DNA from: Tricholomella constricta
Lineage: Eukaryota > Basidiomycota > Agaricomycetes > Agaricales > Lyophyllaceae
DNA length: 64,000 bases
Reading direction: 5' to 3'
NCBI GenBank assembly: GCA_013368375.1
Contig: JAACJP010000006.1
Span: forward strand, 806,001 to 870,000
Within the stretch, counting starts at the first letter, position 1, and every line of letters starts with the position of its first letter. Made by a program: the position numbers and the translations under genes. This document shows positions 12,079 to 23,888 of this stretch, piece after piece. The notes under the pieces are model-generated. The model was not told the DNA's origin. It saw only the letters and a list, made by a program, of their open reading frames with translations, and did no database searches.

Positions 12079-12902
12079 TCACGGTGGAAGTTCAGGCTTT
12101 AGAGACTCGATAGTTTGTACAGTCCAGGCTTCGATTTCGTCTGTTGGTAGCTTCTGCCATTCCTCGTACACCTAAAGAGATGTTTCAGGAAGGGTACAAC
12201 GCCATGGTGAGGATAATTACGCACAACGTCCAATATATCCAGTAATTCCTTGGCGCGTTGCTTTCCATCGTTTGTTGCTATAACGTTCTCCTCCAACAGA
12301 GCTTGTAGATGCATGTTCTCCGCCTCCATCTGTTGAATTGATTCAAACGTACCCTATGTGCGCAACAAGAAAAAGAAGACACGTACCGCTGCCAGGGTTT
12401 CGCGAACTCTTTTGACCTCGGATTCGAAAATTGGAACGGTCCTTGCGCAGACAGCAACGCGAGGTTCCAGATCTTCTTTCCACACATCTTTGCCTATCCC
12501 GCCCTTCGCTTTCCGCTCCTTCGCTTCGTTAACGACTCGATGAAGAATATCTATGTTATCTTGCACCGAGTAGTCCTTGAATAGTTTTTCCAGGTCATTC
12601 TACGCGTCTACATCAGCGACGCAAGCACGCAGACGGAGAGGACAACGCACGTACAACAGTCTGAGACTCTATATATTCCGCTATACTTTCGAATGTAGCC
12701 GACGCGCCATTCTTGTCCTCCTCAACATAGAGCGGAAAGCATTCCGTGAAATCCTCGAACCTGGCAAGGAATGTCCGTCAAAAAGCGCGTTTTCTATTTT
12801 TGTCGGACAAACGCACGTCCACTTATGTGCAGAGCGCTGGATTGCGAGCTGCAACGCAGAACGGAAATGAGTCCAGCGTCGGCTGCCTGACTGGTTGTAC
12901 AT
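12079..12902 (-). CDS. NNF1: kinetochore protein Nnf1 (Mis12/MIND complex, PMF1 domain)
   Basis: Five exons: 12817-12902, 12655-12760, 12387-12599, 12225-12329, 12079-12171; total 603 nt, 200 aa. The order of segments matches fungal Nnf1/PMF1: a helical N-terminus with HKWTFEDFTECFP, then IAEYIESQTV, LFKDYSVQDNID, the coiled region ARTVPIFESEVKRVRETLAA, then LQALLEENV and AKELLDILDV, ending YEEWQKLP..W. Nnf1 pairs with Mis12 in the four-subunit MIND complex that links inner kinetochore CENP-C to Ndc80; that is known for the family. The protein is almost wholly helical, as expected. Two possible acceptors at the third intron were compared; only CAACAG before ATGGAGGCG gives a normal intron length. 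The start is 102 bp from the TUL1 start on the other strand. Confidence 0.85.
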
Positions 12903-13004
12903 GGGAGTTGAATAATTGAATAGCCGAATGCAAGCCTGCCGCTGTTGCCGGAAGTCGCTCGCGTATGTGGCTGTGCAGCGTTCGGCGTTGTTTCAACAGC
13001 CACC
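12903..13004. promoter_or_regulatory. 102-bp bidirectional promoter NNF1 / TUL1
   Basis: Only 102 bp separate the two start codons, so the 5' UTRs and core promoters of the two genes must overlap or be very short. No TATA box is seen. An alternative open frame runs through it on the minus strand from 13117, but it is not in frame with NNF1. Confidence 0.5.
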
Positions 13005-16000
13005 ATGGACCCACGCGATGAGGAGGCCGGGCTGCCTGGTGATAGAGCCAGGCAACGCAGCTCAATTCCCTCCTTTTTGTTTATCAGCTTCATGCTGTTT
13101 ATGCTTACGAGCCACAATGGCGACGAGTTCCTCGCACGACACCAGTACCAGGATGCGCTCCGGTCACTGACGTATCAGCTCTCGAACTATACGGCATGGA
13201 TGAATGGGACAAGCACCAACTTCACTGTAGTGAGTAATTCGGTCTCGTTATCGCTTGGGTGTCTAAGCTTATATATGTGTGCATTTAGCTGGACCAAGAC
13301 CTTACACTGACGCCAATATTGGACACCTTCAATATACAAGGGAGGGTCCTTGATCCACACGAAGCATCTTACTATTCTAATGTAACCGGATTCATTCACG
13401 GATCATCGAATTTCCACAATATTACGCCTTCGGCCCTCGCGGACAACACCTCTTCGGCATGGAACTCTGCTGCACAGATCTACATGACCGGTATCAACGA
13501 GACAGAGATCGTAGACCGGCTCGGGACCTGGAACTGGACAGCATCGGATAGACTGGCACTCAGCGTTGTTGAGAAGCTGCCAACCCACGTCAACGGAACG
13601 ACTATCTCGGACGCGATCGCCCTAGTTCACGTATGTTCTTAGTTTGCGATTGAGAGAATTATGCCTAAGTTACGGACAGGGAAGAATCGAGCTTACGGAT
13701 GCCAATACTAGAGAAGACTTTCGTCTAGAATTCGAAGGGGTTCATTTCATTTTGAATGGATCGATATACGGAATTGCTGAACCAACTGGGTGAGAACACT
13801 CGCCTCTGGCTTACTTACCCGATGACATCGTCTCCTATATAAAGGCATCATATAGATATCAGGCTACTCCCGTCGCTTGTTCCAGCATCTGCAAAGAACG
13901 AGACAGCACAAATAATTGAGCCCGAGCTCACTTCACGTATCAACAAGCTGAAGAAACTCATCGACGCAGGCATCATCGACCAAGATTCTTCCAGCGGTAT
14001 GTCCACCACGTCGAGCCTTACGTACTTCATCTAAACTATCACTAGACGAGCCACCCAAATCTTCGTGTCCGTTCACGTTCTATGCGCAGATCCATCCTGT
14101 GACTGTTCCGGAGTATCTCATGCAGGAACTGGAGGATGAAATTCAAAAGCCGACTGGAGTCTGGACGATCGACCCTCCAAAGCTGTCCGTCACTGGACTG
14201 CTGGTGAGCAAGGAGTGTGGGATCATGTTCGAGGTCAATGAGACGGAGGGATTACGGTATGCGACTTCATGATACTGCACGTTGAAGCTTGTTGACATTT
14301 GGAATTTCCTAGGTCCCGGACCTTCTTTCGCAAAGTTACAACCTGTGAGTTGGTTTATGCGGAGAAAGTGTCAAAACCTGTTAATCCTTGCCTTGATTTC
14401 TGCTAGATGCGGGGTTCGCTGGTCTAGTTTACCTCGCCCTATTGATAACCTTTTCTCGCCAAACAGAAAGAAGTCGTACACCATCGGGCCTATCACGAGT
14501 ATCGCGCTGGTTATTCCTTTCACAGGCCACGATAGACTCTGTTTCTTTCGCAGGGCACATTACATTCGCCATCCTTGCGGAGGGACGGCCTTCACTCTCC
14601 CTCGTCGCGCCTGCGTTTTTAGCGTGTGTCCTGTTTGTGTATGAGGCAGTCAGTTTTTTTCTCTTGCATGTAAACTTACCCATGGATTGACTTAATTATC
14701 CCCAGCAATTCTCGGTCCTTGTTCATCAAATCCAAGTTCCAGAGGATGCAGTCCCTATAACGCTACCACCTATTGCTGCTCGTGCCCTTGCGCCGACTCC
14801 ACCTTTACCCTCTGTTCCCCCTCCTAATTCAGACAATACCTATCCCCCCACACCTGCGCCTACCTCCGCACCCCCGGCCCAAGCACCACCTGCTCTACCA
14901 CCCACCCCCGCCCCCACCCCCGCTCCTGCACCTTCACCAGAACAACTCTCCTTCATGGCCTTCTTTTTCCACCACATCCGCACTGATCCTCAAGCACGTC
15001 TATGTATGTACTGATGTCTTCTGTGGATGCAGTGTTTAATGCTCTTCCTCTGTTTTTAAAGGGGTGACGCTGTTTATCTTCCTCACCTTCATCGTCCGCG
15101 TTATATTATCGCCGACGTTGTCGATGGTGTTCGTCAGTATCACATACTCCCTCATATGGCTCCCGCAAATCATCCGCTCTGCGCGCAGAGGTAGGAGTAG
15201 TGGGCTGTCTAAGGAGTACATCATTGGCACGACTGCGTGTCGTCTTTATCTCGCACTGTGTAGGTCTTGCAACGTTCCGGGTTTCCGAATAATATTGACG
15301 GCGTCGTAGACTTTCTGGCATGTCCCAAAAATGTGCTTGATGTCGAACCGAGGTGTACGTTTTATTTCATTTGTTGCATTCGGCTTTTGCTGATGAGATC
15401 TTGTCTCCACAGCCTGGTCGTATCTGCTCGCAGCCCTTGTGTGCTTCCAGGCTATCATTGTTTTGCTCCAGGAAATCCTGGGTCCTGCCTTCTTCCTTCC
15501 CCAGCGGGTACGCACAATTCACACTTCCCTAACAATCTCGTACCTGACGCCCTCCATAGTTCGTCAAGGTTAAGACGTACGAGTATCACCCCCCTATGCC
15601 GCTTCCAGATTCCGAAGCCCCAGAACAGTCTCTGGGCGACTGCGCCATCTGCATGGACGCCATCATTGTCGAGTCGCGCGCGTGGGGTCCGTCGGATAAA
15701 GAGAAGCAAAACGCGTGGGATACAGACGGAGGGGGTGAGATGGGGACGAGGCAGAAGAGCCTGGGGAGCGCGAGGCTGTTTACTGCTATGCAGATGGGCA
15801 TCGAGGGTGCCGGTGCAAGGAAGGTGTATAGTTTGGCACCCTGTCATCATTTATTTGTAAGCATCTTTCCCTTGCTCACTAGAAAGCAGGTTGTGCTGAT
15901 GAACATTTTGTGTTGACCTGTAGCATACGGAATGCTTGGAAAAAGTCTGTAATTTCTTTCCACCTGTCTCTGAATGTGCTGACCGTACCAATTCTTAACA

Positions 16001-16111
16001 GTGGCTCGCAATCAAGGTATGTATTTTGTAACGCCACCACGTACAATTTTGACAGCAGGGTCGTTTCAGAATATTTGTCCACAATGCCGTCGACCGTTAC
16101 CACCACTGTAG
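13005..16111 (+). CDS. TUL1: transmembrane RING-H2 E3 ubiquitin ligase, Tul1/Dsc1-like
   Basis: First exons 13005-13229, 13289-13630, 13680-13789; last exons begin about 15580 and end with 15924-15944 (21 nt), 16002-16016 (15 nt) and 16070-16111. An N-terminal signal-anchor (FLFISFMLFMLTS) leads into a large luminal domain with many N-x-S/T sites and EFEGVHFILNGSIYGIAEP, typical of Tul1. Several membrane segments follow (about 14,450-15,500), interrupted by a Pro-rich loop at about 14,780-14,950. The C-terminal RING-H2 reads DCAICMDAI ... LAPCHHLFHTECLEKW and NICPQCRRPL, stop TAG 16109-16111. The family works in the Golgi/endosome Dsc complex, ubiquitinating membrane proteins; in some fungi it cleaves SREBP. 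I did not resolve every middle exon, so the length is uncertain. The RING is split over two microexons. Confidence 0.88.
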
Positions 16112-17227
16112 CCCGAACACGTCGAACTCTTTATTACATTTGCATCATTTTCTGGATTCCTGTACTTACGCTCGCTGTCTTTCTGGATGTATTAATGTAA
16201 GAATACGCGTACAAGCACCTAATTTTAAAAGTCGGGGCCAGCTCGGAATAGAATCACGCCCAGCTTAGTCCCCTTTCGGCAGCCGGGCAACGATGATGAT
16301 GGTCAAGCTACTGTAGTCTGTAGAGCTAAGGGGCAGGGCGGAGCAATAAGGGGATTTGTTAGGCTTGTGCTATCGAGAACACAGGCTGAAGAGTACGGTC
16401 TATTGGACCGCTCCGCAAAAGTAACTAAAAACAGAGCTCGGAAATCTCCTGGATAGCTCTCGTATTTCTACGTGGTTTTATACGAAGCAGGCTGGGTGTG
16501 ATTACCAGCCAGAAGCGCAAACATTACACCGAGTACTCGAAGAAAGAATGGCTTATGCTAGCCTAACCGACCAGGAAAGGAAAGCCGGTCCACGGCTCGT
16601 CGATGACGCATCTATCTCGGTCATTATACGGCCGGGAAAATAGATAAAGAGAATTTACATGGTGCATGGGCTGTTATCTGATTACCATCGCCCGCATGTC
16701 CTTATTTCCGTGGACAACCATAGCGAGTGGAAAGGTGTGTGAAGATTTGAAATTGGGGTGAGTATACCTCGATGCAGTCTCCGTAATAGTTTTTATCCGA
16801 TAAATGTGAGAATGCACACACACCAGCTGATGGGTGGCGACGTGGCCATCCCAGCCAAAGCTGAGTAATGATGAGTCTCCAGCTGACTATAGCTAGGATG
16901 TCTGTTGAGAATGTCAAGGGCTAGTTGTGAAGTGCGTGCCGTGAAGATACTGAGGAATTACGAGAGGATGGCCACCAGTGGCCACCAAGTCCTTCCGTTT
17001 TGCTTCGGCGAACAACGGGGGACGGGCGAGGAACGACAGGTGGACAGCCACCATGCTTCGTTTAAATTCGGCAACTGCCGGGTTACATATATAACGATGA
17101 TGTTGGTAATCTCCCCAAAACTGTTGGCACTGGTGTGCAGCCTCGCAGTCCTGTATTCCAACCGTCACCTCGTTGTGCTGGATAACCCAATTTTTTGCTG
17201 CAGTCTTGCTGGCTTGAAACCACCATA
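16112..17227. other. intergenic region, nothing recognised
   Basis: 1.1 kb between the TUL1 stop and the next + start. No ORF on either strand looks like a known family, and I found no tRNA with both A and B boxes. It probably holds the 3' UTR of TUL1 and the promoter of the next gene. Confidence 0.5.
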
Positions 17228-18056
17228 ATGCCCTCCAAGGACTCGCCTACTCGGCCAGCACATAGGCGCGCCGTTTCGTCAATATCGGCCAAGGCTTACT
17301 TGAAAGCGCAAGCGGGGGATGCTTATATACCATCACCGGCGGAACAGGCACAGTTTGCTTATATCGACTTGTCGTCCACGAACCCCACGATCAAAGCCTC
17401 CTCACGAATCATGACTTCAGTGCGTCGGACGATAGGGTCATTGCCGAAGAAAAGGACAGAGTCATCAGTGAGTTCTTGCGCCGTGTTTGATCAAGGAATA
17501 ATCTTCGACGCGAGATCATTCAATCTAGAGTTCAACTGACTATGGCATGATTTCAACGCCAGCTGAGCGAACATTGCCCGCCTTTTCCCGGTACCGCGAC
17601 TACAGCCCTTCTTCATCACGACCCACCGTCGAACAAATTGCAATGGGTCTACACACCTCACGCACACCACACCTGCGACCCCTAAGCTCGAGTGCCGGCC
17701 CATACTCACATTCGCGCCGCTCCGCCTCTCCCCTTGTCCTCCCACCCCCACCAGCCCGCTCTTCATTAAAGCAGCCGACTACGGCTTCCACAAAAATCGT
17801 AGAAAACAATCCGGCATCATCTTCGTCAACGACAGTGACATCCAACAACGTAACGACCCCAAAATCGCCCACGAGCTCCATTTCCGCCATCAGGGTGCGT
17901 ATGGCGCGGTTTCTGCCGCGTTCACGCACCGCATCTGCCCCGCCGTCCATAACCTCATCTGTGACTTCGTCGCCACGCACAAGCGTGGAATATCAAACGC
18001 CTAAAAAAGCCGTTCGGTTTTCGACGCATGTGGAGCCTGTGTATACAGATGTGTAG
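17228..18056 (+). CDS. Ser/Pro-rich protein of unknown function
   Basis: Two exons, 17228-17467 and 17529-18056, total 768 nt, 255 aa. The intron uses GTGAGT and acceptor CAATCTAG; this acceptor, not the later CGCCAG, keeps the frame. I recognise no domain. After a basic start (MPSKDSPTRPAHRRAVSS) there is a short ordered-looking stretch (AKAYLKAQAGDAYIPS.AEQAQFAYIDL), then a long low-complexity region rich in Ser, Pro, Thr and Arg with RVRMARFLPRSRTAS, and an end KKAVRFSTHVEPVYTDV. A KxVRF.. motif of this kind resembles PP1-docking RVxF sites, so a phosphatase-binding role is possible but is only inference. The open frame across 528 nt of exon 2 on GC-rich DNA supports it being real. Confidence 0.6.
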
Positions 18057-18466
18057 CCTTTCTAGATTCTCCACTCGAGGCATACTGTGTGTTCTGTCTG
18101 GTATCTCGCCGGGGCTCATCGCGATACCTCTTTATTCTTATTACATTTGATATATTTTCTCTCCGGATTTCACGATGGTTTTTTCGCGGTAAACAATGGT
18201 ACTATATGCCTCACTCACCCTATCTTGTTGTAACACCTCGCACGTACATAGTCCATACCATATACACTTTATTCTGTTGCCGTAATAACCTTATTACCCA
18301 ACTGCATTCCCCTTCGAGAGCCCACATATGGTCGGCCCACCAAGCGATAATGCTTATGTCAGCCTCTCTTTCTCGACTCGAACTGCGGCGTTCACAACTT
18401 GCCTACTACTACACCACGTCCATTTACGATTTCCTATAATAATTTTTCTTCCACTACTAGCCCTCA
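18057..18466. other. intergenic region, nothing recognised
   Basis: 410 bp between two + genes. It is AT-rich and pyrimidine-rich, as expected for a 3' UTR plus promoter. The short ORF here has no likeness to a known protein. Confidence 0.5.
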
Positions 18467-20806
18467 ATGGCCCCTGTCGAGACTGAATACTATGAACTGG
18501 TAAGCTGATTTCAGAAGTCGCATTGAACTTAGGCTCTGAACACTACACTTTGGGACAGCTCGCTGTGGCAGTAGATGCCGATGATACTACGTTGAAGAAG
18601 GCGTATAGGAAGCAGGCAATGAAGGTGTCTAAACTCACCAGGTTATTACGCGGAATATCCAACTCACACGTCCATGTAGTATCATCCTGATAAGAACCCT
18701 TCGCCCGACGCGGAAGAAAAATTCAAGGAAATCAGGTGGGTGGTGTCATAGGCTTCTGCGGTATCGCACCTTGGAAGAGAAGGACTGACTCGATAACCTT
18801 CAGCAAAGCCTATCAGGTCTTGTCCGACCCCGTACGTCCTCCTTAACCTCGCTTCAAACTGGAAATCATTCTTACAACATCCTTCGTGGCAGAATTTACG
18901 GACTGTTTATGACAAAAATGGAAAATCCATGGTATGTGTGTGATTGTCCTTTTCCAAAACATAGAGAATGACGCGCGCGACTACAGGTGGACAAGGAGGG
19001 AGGAATTAATATGGAGGATGCGGCCGGATTCTTTGCCAACGTCTTTGGAGGCGAGCGATTCATGGATTACGTGCGTGAATTCATTTTGACATTATGAATT
19101 TTTCACTGAGCCTGTGCAGATTGGCGAAATATCCATAATGAAAGATATGACGTCCGTTGCAACGACGATGATGACCGACGAAGAAAAGGCCGAGATAGAG
19201 AAACAACTCAATGGTGAAGGTCCTTCCGGGTCGAATCCTACAACCCCGCCCGTCGCTAGCACCCCACACCAAGCGGATGAGAAGATACCGGAGGCCACAT
19301 TCGCACAGGCAACTGAAGTTCCCACCACTGTTCCCCCACCAGCTTCTGCCACCCCTCATGCTCCTCACGCCGCGCGTCCGGACCCGCCCACGACTTCTTC
19401 GCTCGTCGCGCACGGTGAGGTCGCTTCCTCGGTCTCTCCATCGCTCAGCCAGGCCGACAAGGAGAAGGAGAAGGAGAAGGAGCGGCAGAAAGAGGCCGCG
19501 CGGAAGCGGGCCAAGATTAGCCAGGAGCAAAAGGAGAAGCTCAGAGAGCAGGAGCGCGAGCGGCGCAAGGTGATGGAAACACGTGTAACAGCGCTGACGC
19601 AGAAGATGATCGAGCGGTTACGGCCATTCGTCGAGGCGAAGCACCCTGGTGACAAGGACGACCCTGAGACTATCGCATTCGAGAAGAAGATGAAGAGGGA
19701 GGCAGAGGATCTGAAGCTTGAGAGCTTCGGTGTAGAGGTTGGTTTTTGTCTTCATTCTACAAGCAATGAGGCTTGCATATTGATCTTTGTTATCTCTACA
19801 GCTCCTGCATACCATTGGTAACGTGTATATGATGAAGTCATCTTCATTCATGAAGTCTCGCAAGTTTCTTGGCATGTACGTGTTGTTGACGTAACTTTAT
19901 GTCGTCGTCAACGATATTCAACGACGCTTGACAGTCCTGGATTCTTTTCGCGGCTAAAGGAAAAGGGCGCGCTTGCTAAGGACGTATGGGGTGTTATCGG
20001 TAGCGCGTACGTTGACTTCAGTGGTTTCTCGGATTTGTATCTAACTGGCTTTCTTCTTTAGTTTAAGCGTGCGAGACGTCATGATGGTCAGTATCTTCCA
20101 TCGTTACACAAGTACTGTTACTGATTTTCAAACAGGAAATGGAAAAAGCACAGGCAAAGGGAGAGCTGGGCGAGGAGGAGCTCAGGGCACTGGAGATGGA
20201 CATCACTGGAAAGGTACAAATGCACCAGCTTGCTAAGCTCCCTGCTTCGCTGACTTTCTTCTTATAAGATTATGCTCGCGTCGTGGCGCGGGGCGCGCTT
20301 GGAAGTTGTTCAGGTACTTCGTGAGGTCAATATCTCTTTCCTTTTCTGTGCACTCCCAAAGACTCATTTTTTGTCCACGTAGGTCGTTGATAACGTCTTA
20401 AAAGAACCCGGACAGCCTGATGTCGTTCTTTACAACCGAGCCAAGGTCAGTTGTGACTCAAAGAATTTCATGCTTTGCGTTGCTCATAATTGCATGACAA
20501 AAGGGTCTACTCCTGACAGGCGCGATCTTCAAATCCACCATCCCAGACGAGTCCGACGAAGAGCGTCGGGAGCTTGAACGGTCAGTCCGCTTTTTTTCGC
20601 CCCTCCAAGTTATGACTGATTGATTCCTGTTCACCGTTACCAGGATGGTGGCAGAGGCGGCCCACCCAAAGTCCAAGAAGCACTCCACGAACGCCGCCAA
20701 GGCAAAGCGTGAGGATATGATTCGCCAGGCGAAGGAGCAACAGGAGAAAGAGAAAGCTCAAGGGTCGCCGACAGGCACCCAGACGTTCAAGCCGACGTCG
20801 GATTAA
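18467..20806 (+). CDS. DnaJ (J-domain) protein with DnaJ-X domain, CAJ1/DJP1-like
   Basis: Fifteen exons: 18467-18499, 18559-18624, 18680-18735, 18804-18831, 18893-18931, 18987-19070, 19120-19737, 19802-19875, 19935-20006, 20062-20086, 20136-20213, 20269-20325, 20383-20445, 20504-20580, 20644-20806; total 1533 nt, 510 aa. The J domain opens with ETEYYELLAV and carries the essential HPD in YHPDKNPSPD; KAYQVLSDPNLR closes it. A Pro/Ala/Thr-rich linker and a strongly charged Lys/Glu helix (around 19440-19580) precede the X domain, with TIGNVYMMKSSSF, KFLGIPGFFS and LYNRAKGLLLTGAIFKS. Type C J proteins of this group stimulate Hsp70 ATPase; yeast Djp1 serves peroxisomal and mitochondrial import. 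The C-terminus is Lys/Glu/Gln-rich. Exons of 25-39 nt are present. Confidence 0.93.
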
Positions 20807-21460
20807 TCTCATCCAAATGATCTGCACTCTTACCGAGCCAGTTACCCGCACTTATCTCTAATGCTGTCCCCATGTTATATCACATCTTTTACCTACTTTA
20901 GAAGCATTTGTTTCGAGGTGTTGCCTCCTGTTCTAATCCATGATGTAATAATGTTCAAAGTATGTGTTTGATTTACTTATGACTACGGAGGGTAGGTTGA
21001 TGGTAAATAAACTGACGTGGCTTCCACAACCTACACCGGCCTCCGTCACAGGTGGCAGGTCCCAGATCATCGGGGGTTTTCAACACCTGAGTTTGAGCTG
21101 AATACATACTGGCTGCTAGGGTTGAATCTGTCTAATAGCACTCTGGGGCCAGGTGGACATAGACCCAGCTGCATCTTTGGCCGCATCTTCCAGCTGGCAC
21201 CGGTGCTTAGATTTGCGATGGAACATTACGACACATTACGGACCGTTGAATATGAATTTTTGTCACAGGACCAGATCTCTGTTTCTTGTGTGCTCGCTCA
21301 TTATCACCACAAAAACAATTTGGTTGGATGGTAAACATAATGATCTATTCAGCAGATGTAATGACACAAATTTCACACAGAAAGAAATGGCCTTTATTTA
21401 TAATAATCAAGAAAATTGGCCAGTATGTTGCCAAAGATGACAACCCAAGCTGTTAGGTGT
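20807..21460. other. boundary between gene space and repeat-rich DNA
   Basis: 654 bp from the DnaJ stop to the LTR relic. I see no gene. This is where composition shifts from compact exons to the AT-richer, decayed sequence that holds the transposon relics. Confidence 0.4.
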
Positions 21461-21952
21461 TGATAGAGCTAGAAGGCCTGTAGGTAAGTGCACAACAACA
21501 AAACAACTAACGACTAAAAGGGGGCGAGAAGTGTGAAAGTTCCCAAACACGTGAGTGTGCAGGGGTTGAAGAGGGTTGGTTTAAGAAACTAAAGTATGAT
21601 TTGACCTGCAGGTGGTGGAACCGACTGGGTTATAATGAACATGACAACACATGATTGGTTGTGACTAGGGTCGGTTGGCGATGCAACTGGTGTGTTGGTT
21701 GTGTTACAACGAGATGGACGAGACTGACGAGGAGAACTCACAGGTTCTGATAACAAATATTGGCTGAGCAATGGTGACTAATACGAGTTTTACGATGGAT
21801 TACGACGTTTGCAATGAGTTTTACGATCAGAATGACTCCGAGGCGACAAGGAACGAAGGTTTGTGAGCTGTTAACTCTGAGTTGAGGGATAATACAGGCC
21901 GTAATTCGCTGGGGGTCGTATGTATTACATAGGGTGCCTTTTATACTTTACA
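21461..21952. repeat. decayed LTR fragment of the 13-kb Gypsy element's family
   Basis: Starts TGATAGAGCTAGAAGGCCTG exactly as the two full LTRs at 24336 and 36247 do, and can be followed for about 490 bp (for example the stretch before TTCCCAAACACG and the GAGCTGTTAACTCTGAG block). It has many substitutions and small indels, largely transitions, and then stops matching. It is an old, truncated LTR of the same family. Confidence 0.85.
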
Positions 21953-22056
21953 ATAGGTGAACCCGAGAATGAGCTCCTATTTCCTGATACCTGTGACTGC
22001 GAACAGCACTCATTCGGAGTGACCTTTAAAGTGTAAGACTGTGTTCACAACATATT

Positions 22057-22734
22057 TTATGGTGCCCACTTCGTAGGGGTTCCATCAATGTTGTAAGCTA
22101 GCACTGGGCGGTTTAGCTGCTTGGTCTTCAGCTTGTGTTTCTCAATGAAGGCAGCGTTGATGAAGCACCCTGAGGCTCCACTGTTGACAAGGGCAGTGAG
22201 TGCATGCACCTCCTGGATGTTGGTAGTCTCTAACTCTACCTTGAGTGACAGGGAGAGGGAGTCAGGCAAGGCAGCAATCACAAAGCAGCGGGGGAGTTGC
22301 TTCTCCCAGCATGACAGACCACAACATGACAGGGCGGTCAGTTCAGTCGGAGTGATCAAAGGTGAGCATTGGTCGAAGGGGGATTGCACGTCTTTGAAGA
22401 TTGGTTCACCCATAGAAGTAGCAGCAATCTTAAATGTATTGGGGTACTCTATGGATAGGGGGGCGAACCGATTACAACTAGACAATGGGGGCATACTTTT
22501 CACCTGCTGTGCAGCTAAAAATCCTCTTCCATGTCCAGGGCGGTCAGGGCAATCAGGTCAGCCAACTCTGGGGTCGGGTCAGCCAGGGCGGTGTCCTTGC
22601 GTGCTAGCAGCTGCATGATCACCTTGTCCACCTCCTCTGGCATGATGTGGCGCATATCGAAGCACTTTGGGCACTCACGCCAGAAGTGCCTCAGTTGTTT
22701 GCACCAATGGCAGCTGTGGTCCTGCACAGGGTGA
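22057..22734 (-). pseudogene. Ty3/Gypsy gag-protease fragment
   Basis: Two neighbouring open stretches on the minus strand. The first (22515-22727) has a CCHC zinc knuckle, CHWCKQLRHFWREC (C-x2-C-x4-H-x4-C), the mark of a nucleocapsid. The second (22057-22503), in another frame, has a retropepsin-like LVNSGASGCFINAAFI, where the usual aspartate of DSG/DTG is Asn (N-S-G), followed by LNRPVLAYNIDGTPT. No reverse transcriptase follows. With the catalytic residue changed and the element cut at both sides it should be inactive. It is not from the same family as the 13-kb element, whose protease reads VDSGCQI. Confidence 0.75.
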
Positions 22735-23888
22735 CTGCAGGATTACAAAGGCCCAGGCAATACCCTTGACGCAGTGTTGGCAATGCGACTGGCTTGCCTG
22801 TGATAAGCCACAATGCCATAAATCATGGCTTGCCTGTGGCTTGCAAGGCACTGGCCGTTCACATGGATGTGCCTGAGGGCTGGTTCAGGGATATGCCAGA
22901 TTAGATCAGATAACAAGACAAGTATCATTTCGAATGGTTGTGGTGCATCAAGGCGTTCAGGAGAAGTCAAGCCCTACATGAGCCCTATCAAGGAATAATA
23001 TACCTTATATATGTGATGATAACTCGTTCATCTCTTTAAGTGGGGAGATGTGGGCAAATCCGCTGATATTTGTACATGTTTGACCCTCCTGCATCCTGAA
23101 AGTGAAGAAGGTAAATCCAAGTTGTGGCTTAAGCTTCTCCGATGTCACCCTCAAACAATCAGAAAACCCATTTTGAAGCAAATGCTGAGGTTCTGTTCAA
23201 ATAAAAACATGATAAAATTGAAGTTTTCCCTAAAATACCACATGTTCATGTGTACTTCTGTCATTCTGAAACAACGTACTGGCGAAGTCAACTGAACAAA
23301 ACCTGGCCATGATGTTAAAAATGAAATTCCCGCATGAATTGAGGCTGTGGCTGATATACCTGAGTCTGAATTTGGCCCGAGTTTTCGACTCATCAAGACA
23401 CTCATTAGCTGACATAATACACATCGAGACACATGGAATTCCCTTTTTAGGCTGCAAAAGCAATTGTAAATAACACATCTAGTCACCGAAATTGCTACAC
23501 AGAGTGCGATACTACGACTCTGCACAGAAATCACTATCACTACTCTATTCATGCTTTAAACATCTGCTTTCATACAATTATCATCTCTCATAACTGCGAC
23601 TTCACGCATCAATCACGATCAATTATGCATCAATCACACATCAAACACATGCCCGTACACGACTTGGGCTTTCAGACAAAAGGGGCGAGCGGTGTACTTT
23701 ACTACTCTGGTACCATTCTCTTCAAATCCAGTCTTCTGTGTTTTAGTTACTGGCTTATCCCGAATATATCTGTGTTTGCTCATTTGATTGCTGGCCTATT
23801 ACTTCTGTTACATCCAGTATTACTGGTCACTCGCGTGGTCCGAAGTTCTTTGTTCCCTCCTCTACTCGCAGCATCGGCAGTCCCCACA
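22735..23888. other. AT-rich flank of the older transposase-like gene
   Basis: 1.15 kb with no convincing coding region. It may contain the 5' end and terminal repeat of the older element that encodes the gene starting at 23889, but I could not find a matching inverted repeat on the far side. Confidence 0.3.
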
